From Lindgomyces ingoldianus (Eukaryota; Ascomycota; Dothideomycetes; Pleosporales; Lindgomycetaceae), in assembly GCF_010093535.1 (NCBI RefSeq), contig NW_022985198.1, positions 715,218 through 779,217 of the forward strand: a DNA stretch of 64,000 bases, given 5' to 3'. The notes beneath the pieces are model-generated. The model saw only the letters and a program-made list of their open reading frames with translations, did not search any database and was not told where the DNA came from. The position numbers were made by a program, and so were the translations under genes. This document shows, one piece after another, positions 10,822-22,300 of the stretch (its first letter is position 1; every line of letters begins with the position of its first letter).

Positions 10822-10969
10822 TTAGGACTAGCTCCTTTTTCGTACAGTATATAGTCAGCCCAGAGCTCTCTCGAGCTACTTAGACCTTACAATACACTAG
10901 TTCAATTCACCTTGTTTTGATCTCAATACCTTGTTGACTCGCCTACCCTATGACCCCTACTCAGCTCAT
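10822..10969 (+). repeat. Diverged dispersed repeat, copy 2 (LTR-like)
   Basis: Shares ordered blocks with 1952-2098 (TTAGGACTA, GAGCTCTCTC, AGACCTTAC, CTCAATACCT). The two copies bracket the CHAT and PNP genes in direct orientation. Confidence 0.45.
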
Positions 10970-11004
10970 GCGAGACATAGCTTGCGGGTGACGGGCCGAT
11001 GAAC

Positions 11005-11683
11005 TTACAGAGTTATTGGGTTACCAGGAAATATATAGCAGAACAACCAAAGAGCCTGTTCGATCCAATACGATCTTTGTTGGCCGTATATGTATTCAGC
11101 GGGCGTCGAGCCACAGATGTAAATCTCCATATTGTTAGATTTCTCCACCCCAATAGCTGCAAGTAGTATCAGATGCCCCAGAACTTGCCACAGTCTACCG
11201 GAATCCAAGAATAGAACCTTGAGATGGGGACCAAATTGAGCGTTTTGTGGGTCGATCTGGTACCCTACACTATACTCTTTCCACCTCGTTTGGGGAGAAA
11301 CTGCTTGCTCTAGCATGAACTTGGGGATAGTTTCAATTGTACAGGTAAACGAGAAGAGTGACTTCTCCACACACACAATCATACTCTGATTCTCGTTCTC
11401 TTCGTGACCGACCCCGCTCCAATTGACAACTAATCATTGGTTCATCAATGAATTAAATACAATAATGATAGCAGAGCCTTACCTGCGACGAAGGAGTTGT
11501 GTGTCTAGTTTTCAAAATTCCGGAGAGCCTCGGCAAATTGGAGCGCTTTTTAGCAGGGTGAACCTTATAGATTCCTTCCACTGATGACGGTAGGTCTGGC
11601 AAATTGTATCCTAGCGCACTATATAGTTCGATGAGCCTAGAGTTACTATTAGCTTGGTTTCTGTGGACTTGATCAGGCCTCAA
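11005..11683 (-). pseudogene. Possible two-exon gene remnant, unrecognised
   Basis: Two minus-strand frames (11453-11683 and 11005-11427) are joined by good intron signals: donor GTAAGG at 11482-11477 and an acceptor ending ATTAG at 11430, giving a 53-nt intron. The phases do not match: the upstream frame ends in phase 0, while the downstream frame needs one carried base. The upstream frame has no ATG. The downstream part has a hydrophobic stretch around LGHLILLAAIGVEK. No family is recognised. A one-base indel in a decaying gene is the simplest reading; chance open frames remain possible. Confidence 0.25.
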
Positions 11684-11766
11684 GAAAATTGATCTGGCGA
11701 ATTAGCCAAATATAAAAGATAAAAGAGATGTCCGTACAGTGAATACTGTACGGCACTGAGGCTGAT

Positions 11767-11979
11767 ATCACGTGGGCTAGTCACGCGAGGAGGCTCATGC
11801 CCGCGCACCGTGCGCGCGCAACCTAAAGCCCCTTTCTCTCGAAGGGAGAACACGATAGCAATGAACCACAGTTACTTGCCCACCCTACAATCTCCGCACG
11901 CTGTGTACACTGTGTAACCAGCTCTTCACTCGCATGACCTTGCTTACATCAAGCTCAGCTAGCTGACAGCCCATTCAAC
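11767..11979 (+). repeat. Diverged direct repeat, left copy
   Basis: Runs from ATCACGTG to GCCCATTCAAC. It shares with 12650-12860 the blocks ATCACGTG, CGCGTGCGC-like, TTGCCC(A/G)CCCTAC, CGCTGTG(T/C)ACAC, CAGCTAGCTGA and GCCCATTCAA in the same order. Together they look like the two terminal repeats of a short, decayed LTR-type element with about 0.67 kb between them. Confidence 0.5.
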
Positions 11980-12649
11980 AAGAGAAGCAATAAGCCCTAG
12001 AATACTATAGCTGGGATTCAAGCAGTCATCGTAACTGCATTTCACAAACATGTCAGCCAAGAAGTGCTCAAGAATAGATCTGAAGGTTTCATCACTTCAA
12101 ATCCAAACAAGGTCAGAAATAGATATAGCGTCCGCGATTGTAAAAATTAATTCAGCTTCAATAACCTAACCTTTACAGAATACTCATGAAGAACAGCTCT
12201 GTCGCTCAAGGAAGTGTCTACCCTCTGCAGACGAGTTCAACAATCAGCTGATGTATCCATGGAGTGGTATCTAAAAGCGCCTTCCCGTCACGCTCTTTGA
12301 CCTGGGTCATGGTCTGAATGAGTTAGTCGATCGCTTCATCAGAGACAACCTTTTGCCGGAGTAGTTCGCAATATGATAGGAGAATATGCACATGAAAATG
12401 CGCAGTGTAATGCTACCTACTCCATTCAATCCAAGATTATTGAATGTTCGTATATTCCAAACTCTGCATGGTAAAACTAAATATGTTCTTGTTCCAAGAA
12501 TCTACTACCGAAAATATTCAAAACAAGAGGTCCAAAAATCCACATGTGCTACACTGGAAGATGAAGCACAGAAACTAAAAGAGCAATAACATGTATAGTG
12601 TCTGTATGCAGGAGCAACACAGCGCATGGTATCTACCAGGTCCGGGATG

Positions 12650-12860
12650 GATCACGTGATTACACCACATGATGCCTATGCGCCGCGTGCGCCTCCTGAA
12701 ATATCCCTCGCGTCTTCTTTACATAGAAAGAGACAAGTAATAACCAGAAATCTGTTGCCCGCCCTACCTACTCCATACGCTGTGCACACCGTACACTACT
12801 CTTACTCTTGCTACTTAAGTGCTCATACCATAAGCAGCTAGCTGAAAGAGCCCATTCAAT
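12650..12860 (+). repeat. Diverged direct repeat, right copy
   Basis: Partner of 11767-11979, same orientation and block order. The interval between the copies has no coding frame that I can support. Confidence 0.5.
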
Positions 12861-13074
12861 ATATAGAGTGTTTTTCAATTGAAGTGATGTGATATGATAG
12901 ATTAAGTTGAAGTTAGGATATTGTGAGCAGAGTTTGCAAACATACTACTTAGTACATTTCAGTCAAAACCAAACCACTGTTGAAACATATGTATAAATGG
13001 GTGAACAACCACTACGCTGCACTGAAAAGTGCCAAGGGACCCACTGATTTGTGATGTTGTTGGAGTTCATTGAT

Positions 13075-13209
13075 GTTTCCAGCACAACCGCTCAACAGCC
13101 ACCAATTAATATGTTGAGATTGTAGACCATTGATCGTCCCAAGTGACAAACTAAGACTGTTTCCAAACCGAACGCTCAACAGCTAGCCATCAACTTGTTG
13201 AGATTATAT
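13075..13209 (+). repeat. Local tandem-like duplication, ~51 bp at 84-bp offset
   Basis: 13075-13125 and 13159-13209 share GTTTCCA, CGCTCAACAGC, then TTGTTGAGATT or TATGTTGAGATT at matching spacing. The segment is non-coding and its function is unknown. Confidence 0.5.
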
Positions 13210-13218
13210 GTTGAATAC

Positions 13219-15141
13219 CTAAAGTATAGTAAAGTGTGAAGTTTGCTGTGTGATGTCGAGACTCGAGATTGAAGATGGAGTAGAGTGAGATTACTTCTGA
13301 TGTATGACCTGGACATAACTTAATGGCGGAAAGAAGAAAGAACAGATAGTTGCATACTGGTGACAGTGGAGTCAATGATGATGTTGTCATATGATATGGT
13401 GATGTCGACAGTGATTTAAGTTCAACAGTATATGGAGTGATGGTGATGTTTTATCGATATTGATTCCAGTTTTTGTGATATAAAGATGACGAAATAATGC
13501 ATCGACATGTTGATTTGATGTCAATTGAAGAGAAAAAGAAGTGGATTGGTAGGCGTGTCGAAAGTCATGAAAAAGTCAAGTTGATTGATCTCGAGCCCAA
13601 TTCAGCTACAAACTATGAAAATGGGAGAGATTGTTCTCGAGATAGAGCAGTACCTCTCATATACCTGGGGGATCATCCCCCCTAATAGCGTCATCCGTTC
13701 CCTGGTCAGTAATAGTTAATTAGGCAGAACCCTTCTGGAAGATTCTGTGGGCAAGTTTCTGCACGCGGCAAAGATTCCCCAAGCTTCCATTGGTATCATG
13801 CGGAAAATAAAACAGGAGGCTAGGCTAAGGAGGGCACATGGATAGGCAAAACGTGACGGTTTCGTCTGAAATTATATGAGACGGTACATGTGCGGAAATA
13901 CCCTGACGCTAGGTTAGCTCTTGAGAGGTCTTACTTTCTAGAATGTCACTATTAACCAAAGTTTGAGCACGTCGCTGGAGAGACCGGGCCCGCTGAATCA
14001 ACCCGAAACCTGCCACTTTCTACCACTCAATCGGCTCCACCAGTTTCTATGGTGTCTCTCTACCTTCTGATCCACAAGGTAGCTGTTTACAAGATTTTTC
14101 TATCAGATGACTATCGACAGCAAAGGAAACTTTTTCCGAATTTCCAGGGTGAAAGAGATTAGCACGTGACGCGATGCTAGAGGGACCTCAAGACCTGTAA
14201 GGTGCTGGGATGCAGAAGGATTCTGAGGGCCTATTTTCGAGCGAAACAAGTATTCTTCTCGAGCTGTGGCCTAGTTAGATTTTTTGGCGCAAAAGAAGCG
14301 GTTCGGGAAGAACATAATCCGTAGTGCGAAGGATCGCTCATGCCGGTTTGACCGCTTCAGAGCAATTCATAAATTTGGAATTGCTTTCGACAAATGACGT
14401 AGAAGGAATAGAAAATTTTCCACCAGCAAAAAATCCAAAACTACTCTGCCTGACTAACACGGGATGCACGAAGTGGGACATAAAGATGTTATCCCCATGC
14501 AATAACGAAGAAAGCTTGGCGCGGTAGATATTCACTCGAAATTGACGAAGAGCGATGAGGTCTATTTCCTAATCTCAAAATTATGGTTGCCAAAGATCAT
14601 AGGCTCTAGCAATTAGCTATCTAACGTGTGGTGAGACAAGGAATGAGTTCCGCCCTATAGGATACAGTAGCTGTACATCACAAATCCGCAAATGGCGGGA
14701 GAGCAGATAAACTAAGAAGTGACCAACATCCCAGGAGTGCATGTATGCTGTTTATCGGCCGTATGAGATAGATATTGTTGATACTCAACTGCGTTAATGT
14801 TGCTAGCAACGAGATGAGGTTGAGATACGGGCTAACTTCTTCAGGGAGCGCGTGATCCTTCCTCTTCCACGGGATATTAAGAACACGGCCCATAAGTTCG
14901 ATCCCTATCTTCAATGGGACCTTTATTTACATTCCACATCCTTTCCATACCATCCAAATGCAATTGCTCCATGGCGTAGCTACCACTCACGTGTATCGGC
15001 TTATATAATAAATGTCTAAGTGGTTGCCTGATCGGATCCTAACCGCTCGCACTTTCATCAATATCCCTATTCTACGGGCTACTCAAGCATCAACCATTGA
15101 CAAATACGAGTTGAAATAACAAAATAGTTCACCGCTTTACC
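13219..15141. other. Intergenic, no supported gene
   Basis: Only frames of about 60-80 codons occur, mostly without start context or splice logic. The last 150 bp before the next gene contain TTATATAATAAA near 15001-15012, a plausible core promoter for the gene at 15142. Confidence 0.5.
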
Positions 15142-16092
15142 ATGGAGGAGCTAAATGAGTGGGAATCTATCGACCACGATGCCGTTAGCGGACTAAAGAC
15201 AGGGACGAACGATGTGATCTCGGCTCAATCCTCGAAGGATCCGCAAGAAGAGAAACCTCCAGCACCCACCAAATTCTCGAAGAAATCGGAGTCTGTGCAA
15301 AACGACGTGCAATGGCATTTCAACAAGGAGAAAACTCGTGAAAATATAGAGAGGAGCCGAGAAGTTTACTTTGCCCAAAAATTCTCTAGCCTCGATCTTG
15401 GACCCTCTAATGCTGCTATCACGCCAACTTCAAACCAACCGAGTTCAAATTGCCTGCCATCCGACTCTGATCGAATCATCAAAAGCATCGGATACTCAAG
15501 TAACCCCTCCTCGCTTCCCCACTCGCTACGAATGGCCATTAGCAACCGCTTCACCCACGACCAGCTAAGCAAGTTCAAAGAAGAGGCCGAGCTCAACTTC
15601 TCGCACCCTCTCCCCTACTTCTTCTCTGGCTCCTTCATGTTCCCTGCATGTCTGCGCGCCGTCACGAACGGCACAACGCTGGCCTCCGTCGCATCTTGCA
15701 TGACTCCCGCCGTGTTGCGAGGGTACAATCGATATGCTGTGAATGGGCAACCATGGCCTGCTATGCTTCCTTCAACTAATGTCGAGGACTCTGTTTGGGG
15801 CTTGCTGGTCTTCGGAATGCTGGAGAGTCAGCGTAAAGCGATCCATCGTTTCGAGAACAACATGTTTGATCTTCGCAGGACGAAGGTGGAGGTGGAGCTA
15901 GAAGGAGGTGGGAAAGTAATAATTGATGCGGGTGTGTATGTGTGGAACCAGTCACCAGACAGACTGATTCAGAAGGAAGATAGGGAGTGGAAAGTGGAAG
16001 ATTTGATGGGTAGTGCATGGTTCAATAGTATCGTCAAGAGGGCAGAAGATGAAGAGAAACTATTAGAGGGTGGAAGCTCTGTTGGCTTTTGA
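15142..16092 (+). CDS. GGCT/AIG2-like (gamma-glutamylcyclotransferase-fold) protein
   Basis: This is a 316-residue intronless protein. The N-terminal ~130 residues are polar and probably disordered. Residues about 150-300 match the GGCT/AIG2-like pattern: PYFFSGSFMFPACL corresponds to the F-x-Y-G-(S/T)-L-M-x-P nucleotide/substrate loop, VLRGYNRYAVNGQPWPAML to the strand carrying GY and the P-A motif, VWGLLVFGML to the next strand, and RFENNMFDLRRTKVEV to the F-E-G-x-x-Y-x-R segment. Known relatives cyclise gamma-glutamyl groups or release 5-oxoproline, but many fungal members have no known substrate. Here FYG is FSG, so activity may differ. Neighbours give no pathway clue. Confidence 0.75.
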   Translation: MEELNEWESIDHDAVSGLKTGTNDVISAQSSKDPQEEKPPAPTKFSKKSESVQNDVQWHFNKEKTRENIERSREVYFAQKFSSLDLGPSNAAITPTSNQPSSNCLPSDSDRIIKSIGYSSNPSSLPHSLRMAISNRFTHDQLSKFKEEAELNFSHPLPYFFSGSFMFPACLRAVTNGTTLASVASCMTPAVLRGYNRYAVNGQPWPAMLPSTNVEDSVWGLLVFGMLESQRKAIHRFENNMFDLRRTKVEVELEGGGKVIIDAGVYVWNQSPDRLIQKEDREWKVEDLMGSAWFNSIVKRAEDEEKLLEGGSSVGF

Positions 16093-16383
16093 GCGATTCA
16101 ATGTCATTATGAAAAGAGATCGCTACTGATGGGATGCAGGTGAAAGGAGAAAGTTAAAAGACTGTCCGGAACAAAAGTTGCGCATTGCAGAAATTGTACA
16201 TGGTGTCTTTGCGCATTTACATCAATGCATTCTACTTTCGCATATCATGAGGACGAGAGGGAACACGGGCATGAAAGTCTAAAGCAGGCAGGTTTGGGCC
16301 AACTCTAGTCTTAAAAAGCCCCACTTAGCAGCCCTCCCTACAAGTATTCATTGTTCAACGCGCCGCGTCTACGCTCTAAAGAT
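16093..16383. other. Convergent 3' interval
   Basis: A short interval between the convergent ends of the GGCT-like gene and the giant minus-strand gene. Nothing distinct is seen. Confidence 0.4.
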
Positions 16384-19300
16384 CTACGCTCCAACAGTAA
16401 CAGGTGTATTCGTCTCCACCCCATCCTTCGTCAGCCAAGGAGCCTCCAAATAAAACACCTCAAAAGTCTCAGCCCTGCCTATCAGATACGTCGGCTTCTT
16501 CCCGCTCAAACTAGACCCAGCACTCCCAGGCACTTCCACTCCCCACCAGCCCATCACATCTCCCCACGCATCGGCTACTAACTGCGTAGCCTCCTCATCC
16601 ACAGCCTGCCACACACCTTCCACCTCATCGAAGCTTGGTCCCACATCCAGAAATCCCCCATCTACGAGACTCTTATCCTCGACCCAAATGTCTGGCTTCT
16701 TGGCGTCAGGAAGATCTGTAGTCTGCGACGGAGGCGTAGGTTTTAACTTCGGTCGTTCGTCTATGCCCGTAGCGGGGCCGAGAAGCGCGTTTTTGCGAAC
16801 TGGCTTGTCTAAGGGGTCACCATCGTCTTGGAAGACACCTTCCTGCATTGCGGCGAGGGCGTTAAATTCGGGGAAGGACCATGAGGGCAGCTTGGGGTCT
16901 GGCGAGCGGAAAGTGAAACCGACCAAGTGGTCTACTGTCGCGTCTGAGGCATTTTCACTGTTGAGGAGGGTCGCGATAGAGTTCCCTGCGTGCGTTGGGT
17001 CTTCATTTTTGTCATCTACAAATTTGTTAGTGACGCTAGAAATAGGAGACGGTGAGCGCTTACACTTGGCCCATAGAGCCTTGGGGAGAGATCTAATTAG
17101 TGGCATGACAAGCCATGGATTCGAGTCATCCACTTTGGGATCAATTGCCGGGCCAGGTGGCACAACTTTAACGCTTAAATGCGATTTATACGGTTCCTTC
17201 AACTGCATCGGCCGCCCATAAATCGCCCCTGTAGCCGGAACGGAGGGTTTCAGGTCCTGCGATTTGTTCTGCACATAGCTATCCCCATAATCCATGTCCT
17301 CGATCGGGAACTTAGTCTCGACGCGGAATTGCAAAGACCCCGCTCTCACGAACCATTTTTCACCTGTGTCTCTGTTTGTTTTGCTCGACTTCTCATCTGC
17401 AGAGCCTTTCTCAATTGCGATTACGCACATAGCCGTCTTATTTGGATCGCTTCCTGGCCCAGGTTGCTTGATAAGAGGGAGGAACTTATCCCAGCTCAAA
17501 GGATCGGGCACGTTGTTCTGGTCTCCGAAGTAGACGTCAAAGCCCATGACCCAGAAATGAACATGCGCAACACCTCCGAATGGCGGCCCTTGGAGGTGAA
17601 GTGAAGCGCCGAGCTCAGCATGAATATGGATATGAACAATCCAGAAGTCAATGTTGCAGCCCACAGAGACATTGATGCCAATGTCTGCGACGAAGAAGAA
17701 AGGCTTGAAGTTGATGAGGAACGACGCCCATGCTTCAAAGGATGCATAGATTGGTCCGGCACTGAATGTAGCGAGCAAGCGTCCACCACCCATGCAAGCC
17801 TTTGGGCAGATGGCAAAATATGATTCGCCTCGGACGGTGAGAACGTCGCTAAGATTCCAACTAATGCCGACACGAGGAACATCTGGGTAGTACTTGGGCT
17901 TCTTGAACGCTGGGTGGTATCCGCCCACAGTGAAGACCCAGTCTCCAGCATTCTCGTTCCTACCAAACCAGTAGCAAAGCGCAAAGCCTCCGGTCAGATG
18001 GCAGTCAGGCGCGAGAACATATGAGTTGGGCGTAAGTTGCGCTGCAACGAGTAAAGATCCTCCCGTGATGTCTAGACTCGCTACGATTCCGAGTTCGACG
18101 TAGATGAATGCCTCTGGTGGCTTAGTCTTCCCAGTCGAGGGTGGCATACTTGCACTTGCGATGCCCACAAGCGCAATCTTGACATCGTCTGCGGATATTG
18201 CAAGAATAGCAGCGGCATCTACCGTCAAGACTTGGAAAGCATCGACTTTCATGCCGATGGCAAAAAACAATGCCGTCTCCTTGGCAGTTGTCCAATTAAC
18301 AAAACTGGAGCGTTCTTCTTTGCGACTTGAGAGTAGTTTCATGGGATCATCGGAGGACTCTGGACCATGGACGAGTGGGAAGTCCATGATTTCCCCTGCA
18401 GTAGGCAACCGAAGATCGTAGTTGTATCCAAAGCCGGCAGACACCCCAGAGATCTCGGCAAACTCAAGGGTGAAGAGAGGTCCATCCAAACGAGCAAAGA
18501 CGAAGACAGATTTGAAGTCTTTCGGAAGTTTGTTATGCTGATAACTGCCTACGGCGAGCCTAGAGTATACTATTTTAGTATTTAAAGAGAGTAGGGGATG
18601 AGATAGACTTACAATGTGTAAGGAAGAATGCTGACGGCCAAGCCACCACGATATGCTTCATACTCCGGTACATCAATATGGAAGAAGCATCCCGCGATCA
18701 TGACTGGTGGTGCGTTGAAATAGACCCCTATACCTGTGAGCTTAATATCGAACAGCTCAATTACCTCCTTTTTTGCTAGATCCGCAAAGCTAATTCCAGG
18801 GATATTCAAAGGTATCCCTATCCCGAATCCCTCCAATGTTAGCTCAATCGGTCCAAGCAAGACCTTCGCATCAATAAGGAGGTACAGCCTCTTGTCTTTG
18901 ACCTGGATTCCAAAATTGTTGATGGTGATTGGGATGCCAGGAAAGCTCTTTTTGCTTTGTCCCATGGTAGCTCCAGAATCTTCCGCGGTAGCTTGTGGGC
19001 TTGGTGCAAGTGGACCTGCGGCAGGACGAACGACGGGACCTCCAGTTACTCGCTTACTAACGATCTTATTTTGTGGCGTCGTAGAGGGTGTGGAGCTTCC
19101 AAATTTGTGGTCGACGACGACTTTCCCATTGGTGACTACGATGAAGTGATGCCCATGCAGAAGAACATAGTTCGGTGGCGCAGAGGAGCCTGTAGCAGGA
19201 GGTGTGCTTGATGCATTAGCAGAGGGTAGATTCGACTTTGTATCGCGGAATCGGATAGCGTTGCGATCTTGGAGTGTCTTATAAAATTCAGCGATAGCGA

Positions 19301-22300
19301 GATTCAGGCACTTCATCAAAACTCACAGCATTGATCGCGTCAATCTCTTGAAGCGTGAAACCAGCCGAAGGGGACTTATTCGCGGGATTGATCCCTTCTG
19401 AGTCCTGCACGTACACGTAGGAAATTGAGTCCACTGGCTGTCCGATTGATCCGACAATGGGAATGTTAGGCAGCGTCGGCAGGTGGTCCAGTCTAACGCG
19501 AATTAAGCGCTTTGGTGAAGGCCTTGTCGCTGGCATCTGGTTCTGTGCATTCGGCTTTGGCTTCGGCTTGTACTGTGCAAAGAGGAATGTGAATGCTCCA
19601 ACCGCAGAATCGATCTCAACCTGGAACCACATGATAACAGCATCGGACGTTGAGGTCATGTAGAATTGGCTGTAGAAGAATGTTAGCATTTTGTGGTACA
19701 ACTTCCGAGTAGCCTTACATTGGAGCAGAATCGAAGTCCGTCGCGTCTTGGTTGATTGCGGGAATGGAAATAGACTTGATGAACTCAATCTCATCAAGGA
19801 CGTCAGCGATGCTGGTGTCAAATTCTCTGACAATATGGGCTATGGTGATCTTGTCCTTATCACTAATAAATCCAAGCTGGCCCTGGAAGGACCACGACTC
19901 GGCCGAATTGTACCAGTACCCAACATCGATCTCGAACGTGCTGATTCTAAGCGCGCCTGTTAGAGAAATATTGGGAGCCTTATCCATGCCGTAGGTGAAA
20001 GCGAACTGTATTCGTGGAATGGAGAACTCTTCCAGGATGTCCATAACGGAATCAGACACATCTGAATCAAACAAGCTATATAGTGCGGCAAATTGGAGGT
20101 TGTCTGCTTCGGCCTTAATCACCCATAGCCCATCAAGCACGTCGACAGAGGCAGAGATCTGTGCAGCAAACGAGTTGGGATTGGTGGGGTCGAAATTTCG
20201 AGGCAGCAGATAGAAAACGGTTGAAATGTTGATTTCGTATGACATCCGCTTGGGATCCGTGGTTGCAATCCGTGTAGCCGTCATACTTAGTGTGTCAATG
20301 TCGAGCGCAGGCTCACCTCCACTTGGATCATCTTTTGTGCACAAAGTGGCGTGGAAGATGAGGTTCATTTGCTGCTGTGCGTCCATCCAGCTCTCAAACT
20401 CGGCTTCGACGATTCTAAAGTCGACTGCAGGCGGAAGGCGGACATTTTGCATAGAATCTGGAAGGAAATTGGTGAGCTTTGGTCCCTCGGGTGACATAAG
20501 GCTCGTATTGGCTGGATTGATATCCATATAAGGCTCAAGCCACGGCAGCATTTTTGGTTCGATTTCATCCCTCAGGTCCGTCCATAGGAATGCCCGCAAC
20601 CTGAAGCTTGGCCAAGTCGCTTCTACAAAGAACGCCGCACCAAAACAATCGACTTCCAGTGTGAATGTTACCGAGGCGCCCTTGATTGAGAAGTGTCCCT
20701 CGGGGGTCACACTCCCCAAATTGACCGCCACCTGTAGAACGTAGATATTCTCAGACCCAGGGAGAAGATCACTTATATCACCGTCAAGGTCAAAAGATTT
20801 TGCAAGCCACTCCAGAGCAGCGCTGATCGGTTTCCCTTTTTCAGTCACGGTGTCAAACCTGATGATAAGCCTGGTTGAGCCATCTGAATCATATTCAAGG
20901 ATGAGCCGTAATGAAAGGGAGTTTATTGTTACGGTGGCTTGGATGCAGACAAATGAAGAGATGCTTGATGAGGTCGAATCAAGCACTATTTGGCCTTGCG
21001 CATTTGGCATCTCCCTACGTTCAGTCTTGGACTGCTTTCGGCATATCACGCAAGCATCGCTAAGAGAGATGCTACCTAGGAAGTCGAGTCGGGTTTGTAG
21101 TTTGGCCTTAAAGTCATCTAGGTTGTCTTTCGGCACGTTGAACTGAAGTCGAAGCCATGTTGGGTAATGGCTATCCGCTTGAAAGAAGAGGCCATTGCGA
21201 TTTGACTTTCCGCTTGCATCCAGGACAAATTTTAAACCAGAGTCAAAGCCAGGAAGTTCAAACACATCAGCGGCATCCTGCATCCAATGGGGCCCAAAGA
21301 GTCGGAGAATATCACCTAAAGTGAAATCTGCCGATTGTGTGACGGAAGAAAGTCCAAGCACAAGCAAGTTGTATGGAGGATAGAATGCGTCAGAGAACTC
21401 CCGGTGTTGCTTCGTTCCACCCACCATAGCGTCGTAAGTGGCGGAAGTGGAAAAGCTCAGAGTTTTGTTCCCACTGGTAATAGTTGAGCCAATTTCGGTA
21501 ACCTGCGCTACTTTGTTTACAACTAAACCTTTCATGGTGACGCTGTTGATATTCAATAAGGTGGATGTGACCCCTTGAGCCCAGTGTGCGTCCAGCGACA
21601 GGACCGTGTTGTTCGAATTGAGGAGGGTATCCGTCACCCAAAAGCCGGGATCAAGAGCACTGAGGAAGTTGTTTAGGGGATTACCGACATCCAATACCAC
21701 CTCATTAGGGTTTCCTGCAGTGACGTGCGAGTATATTGTGCTGTACACGTAGAACCTAGATGGAGATGCAGCCTCGGGGATTGAAGGTATAGGTACAATC
21801 AATGTCTGAGCGTTTGCCGCCGGGATGTTGGCATTGCGAACGAGAACGCGCTTCCCCTTGGGCGGTTCAACTACCATAGCATCTGGGGAAGGTGCAAGGG
21901 GGAAAGGAGATTCATCTGCCTCTGGATCTTCTGGGACTTCTGCAATCCTAGCCCATACAGCAATCCGAGGAGGGATTAAGACACTCTTTGTGGTTGTACC
22001 GGTCGCCGGAACTACCGCCGAAGATGACGCAGCCAGAACCACAGCCATTTTGTCCGAGTCCGCGGGTGGTGCCTTTGGCGGCGGTGGCGGCGACACTGTG
22101 ACGGTGAGCTGGTTAGGCACAGGAATGGCGAAGTAGTTGTTATCCTGGATCCAAGCTAAATGCCGTGGCTTGCTTTGCTCACCAATCCCGAGAATAAGCT
22201 TCCATGCCTTGAACTTTTCTTTCGCGGGGTTGGGGGATATATATTCCCAGCGTTGACGTATGATACCACCCATTGCTTTCCTTCTTGTGTCCGATTCCGT

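Noticed and set aside
16688..19963. Several long plus-strand frames inside the giant minus-strand gene
   Set aside because: They are antisense to well-supported exons and lack start or splice logic and domains.
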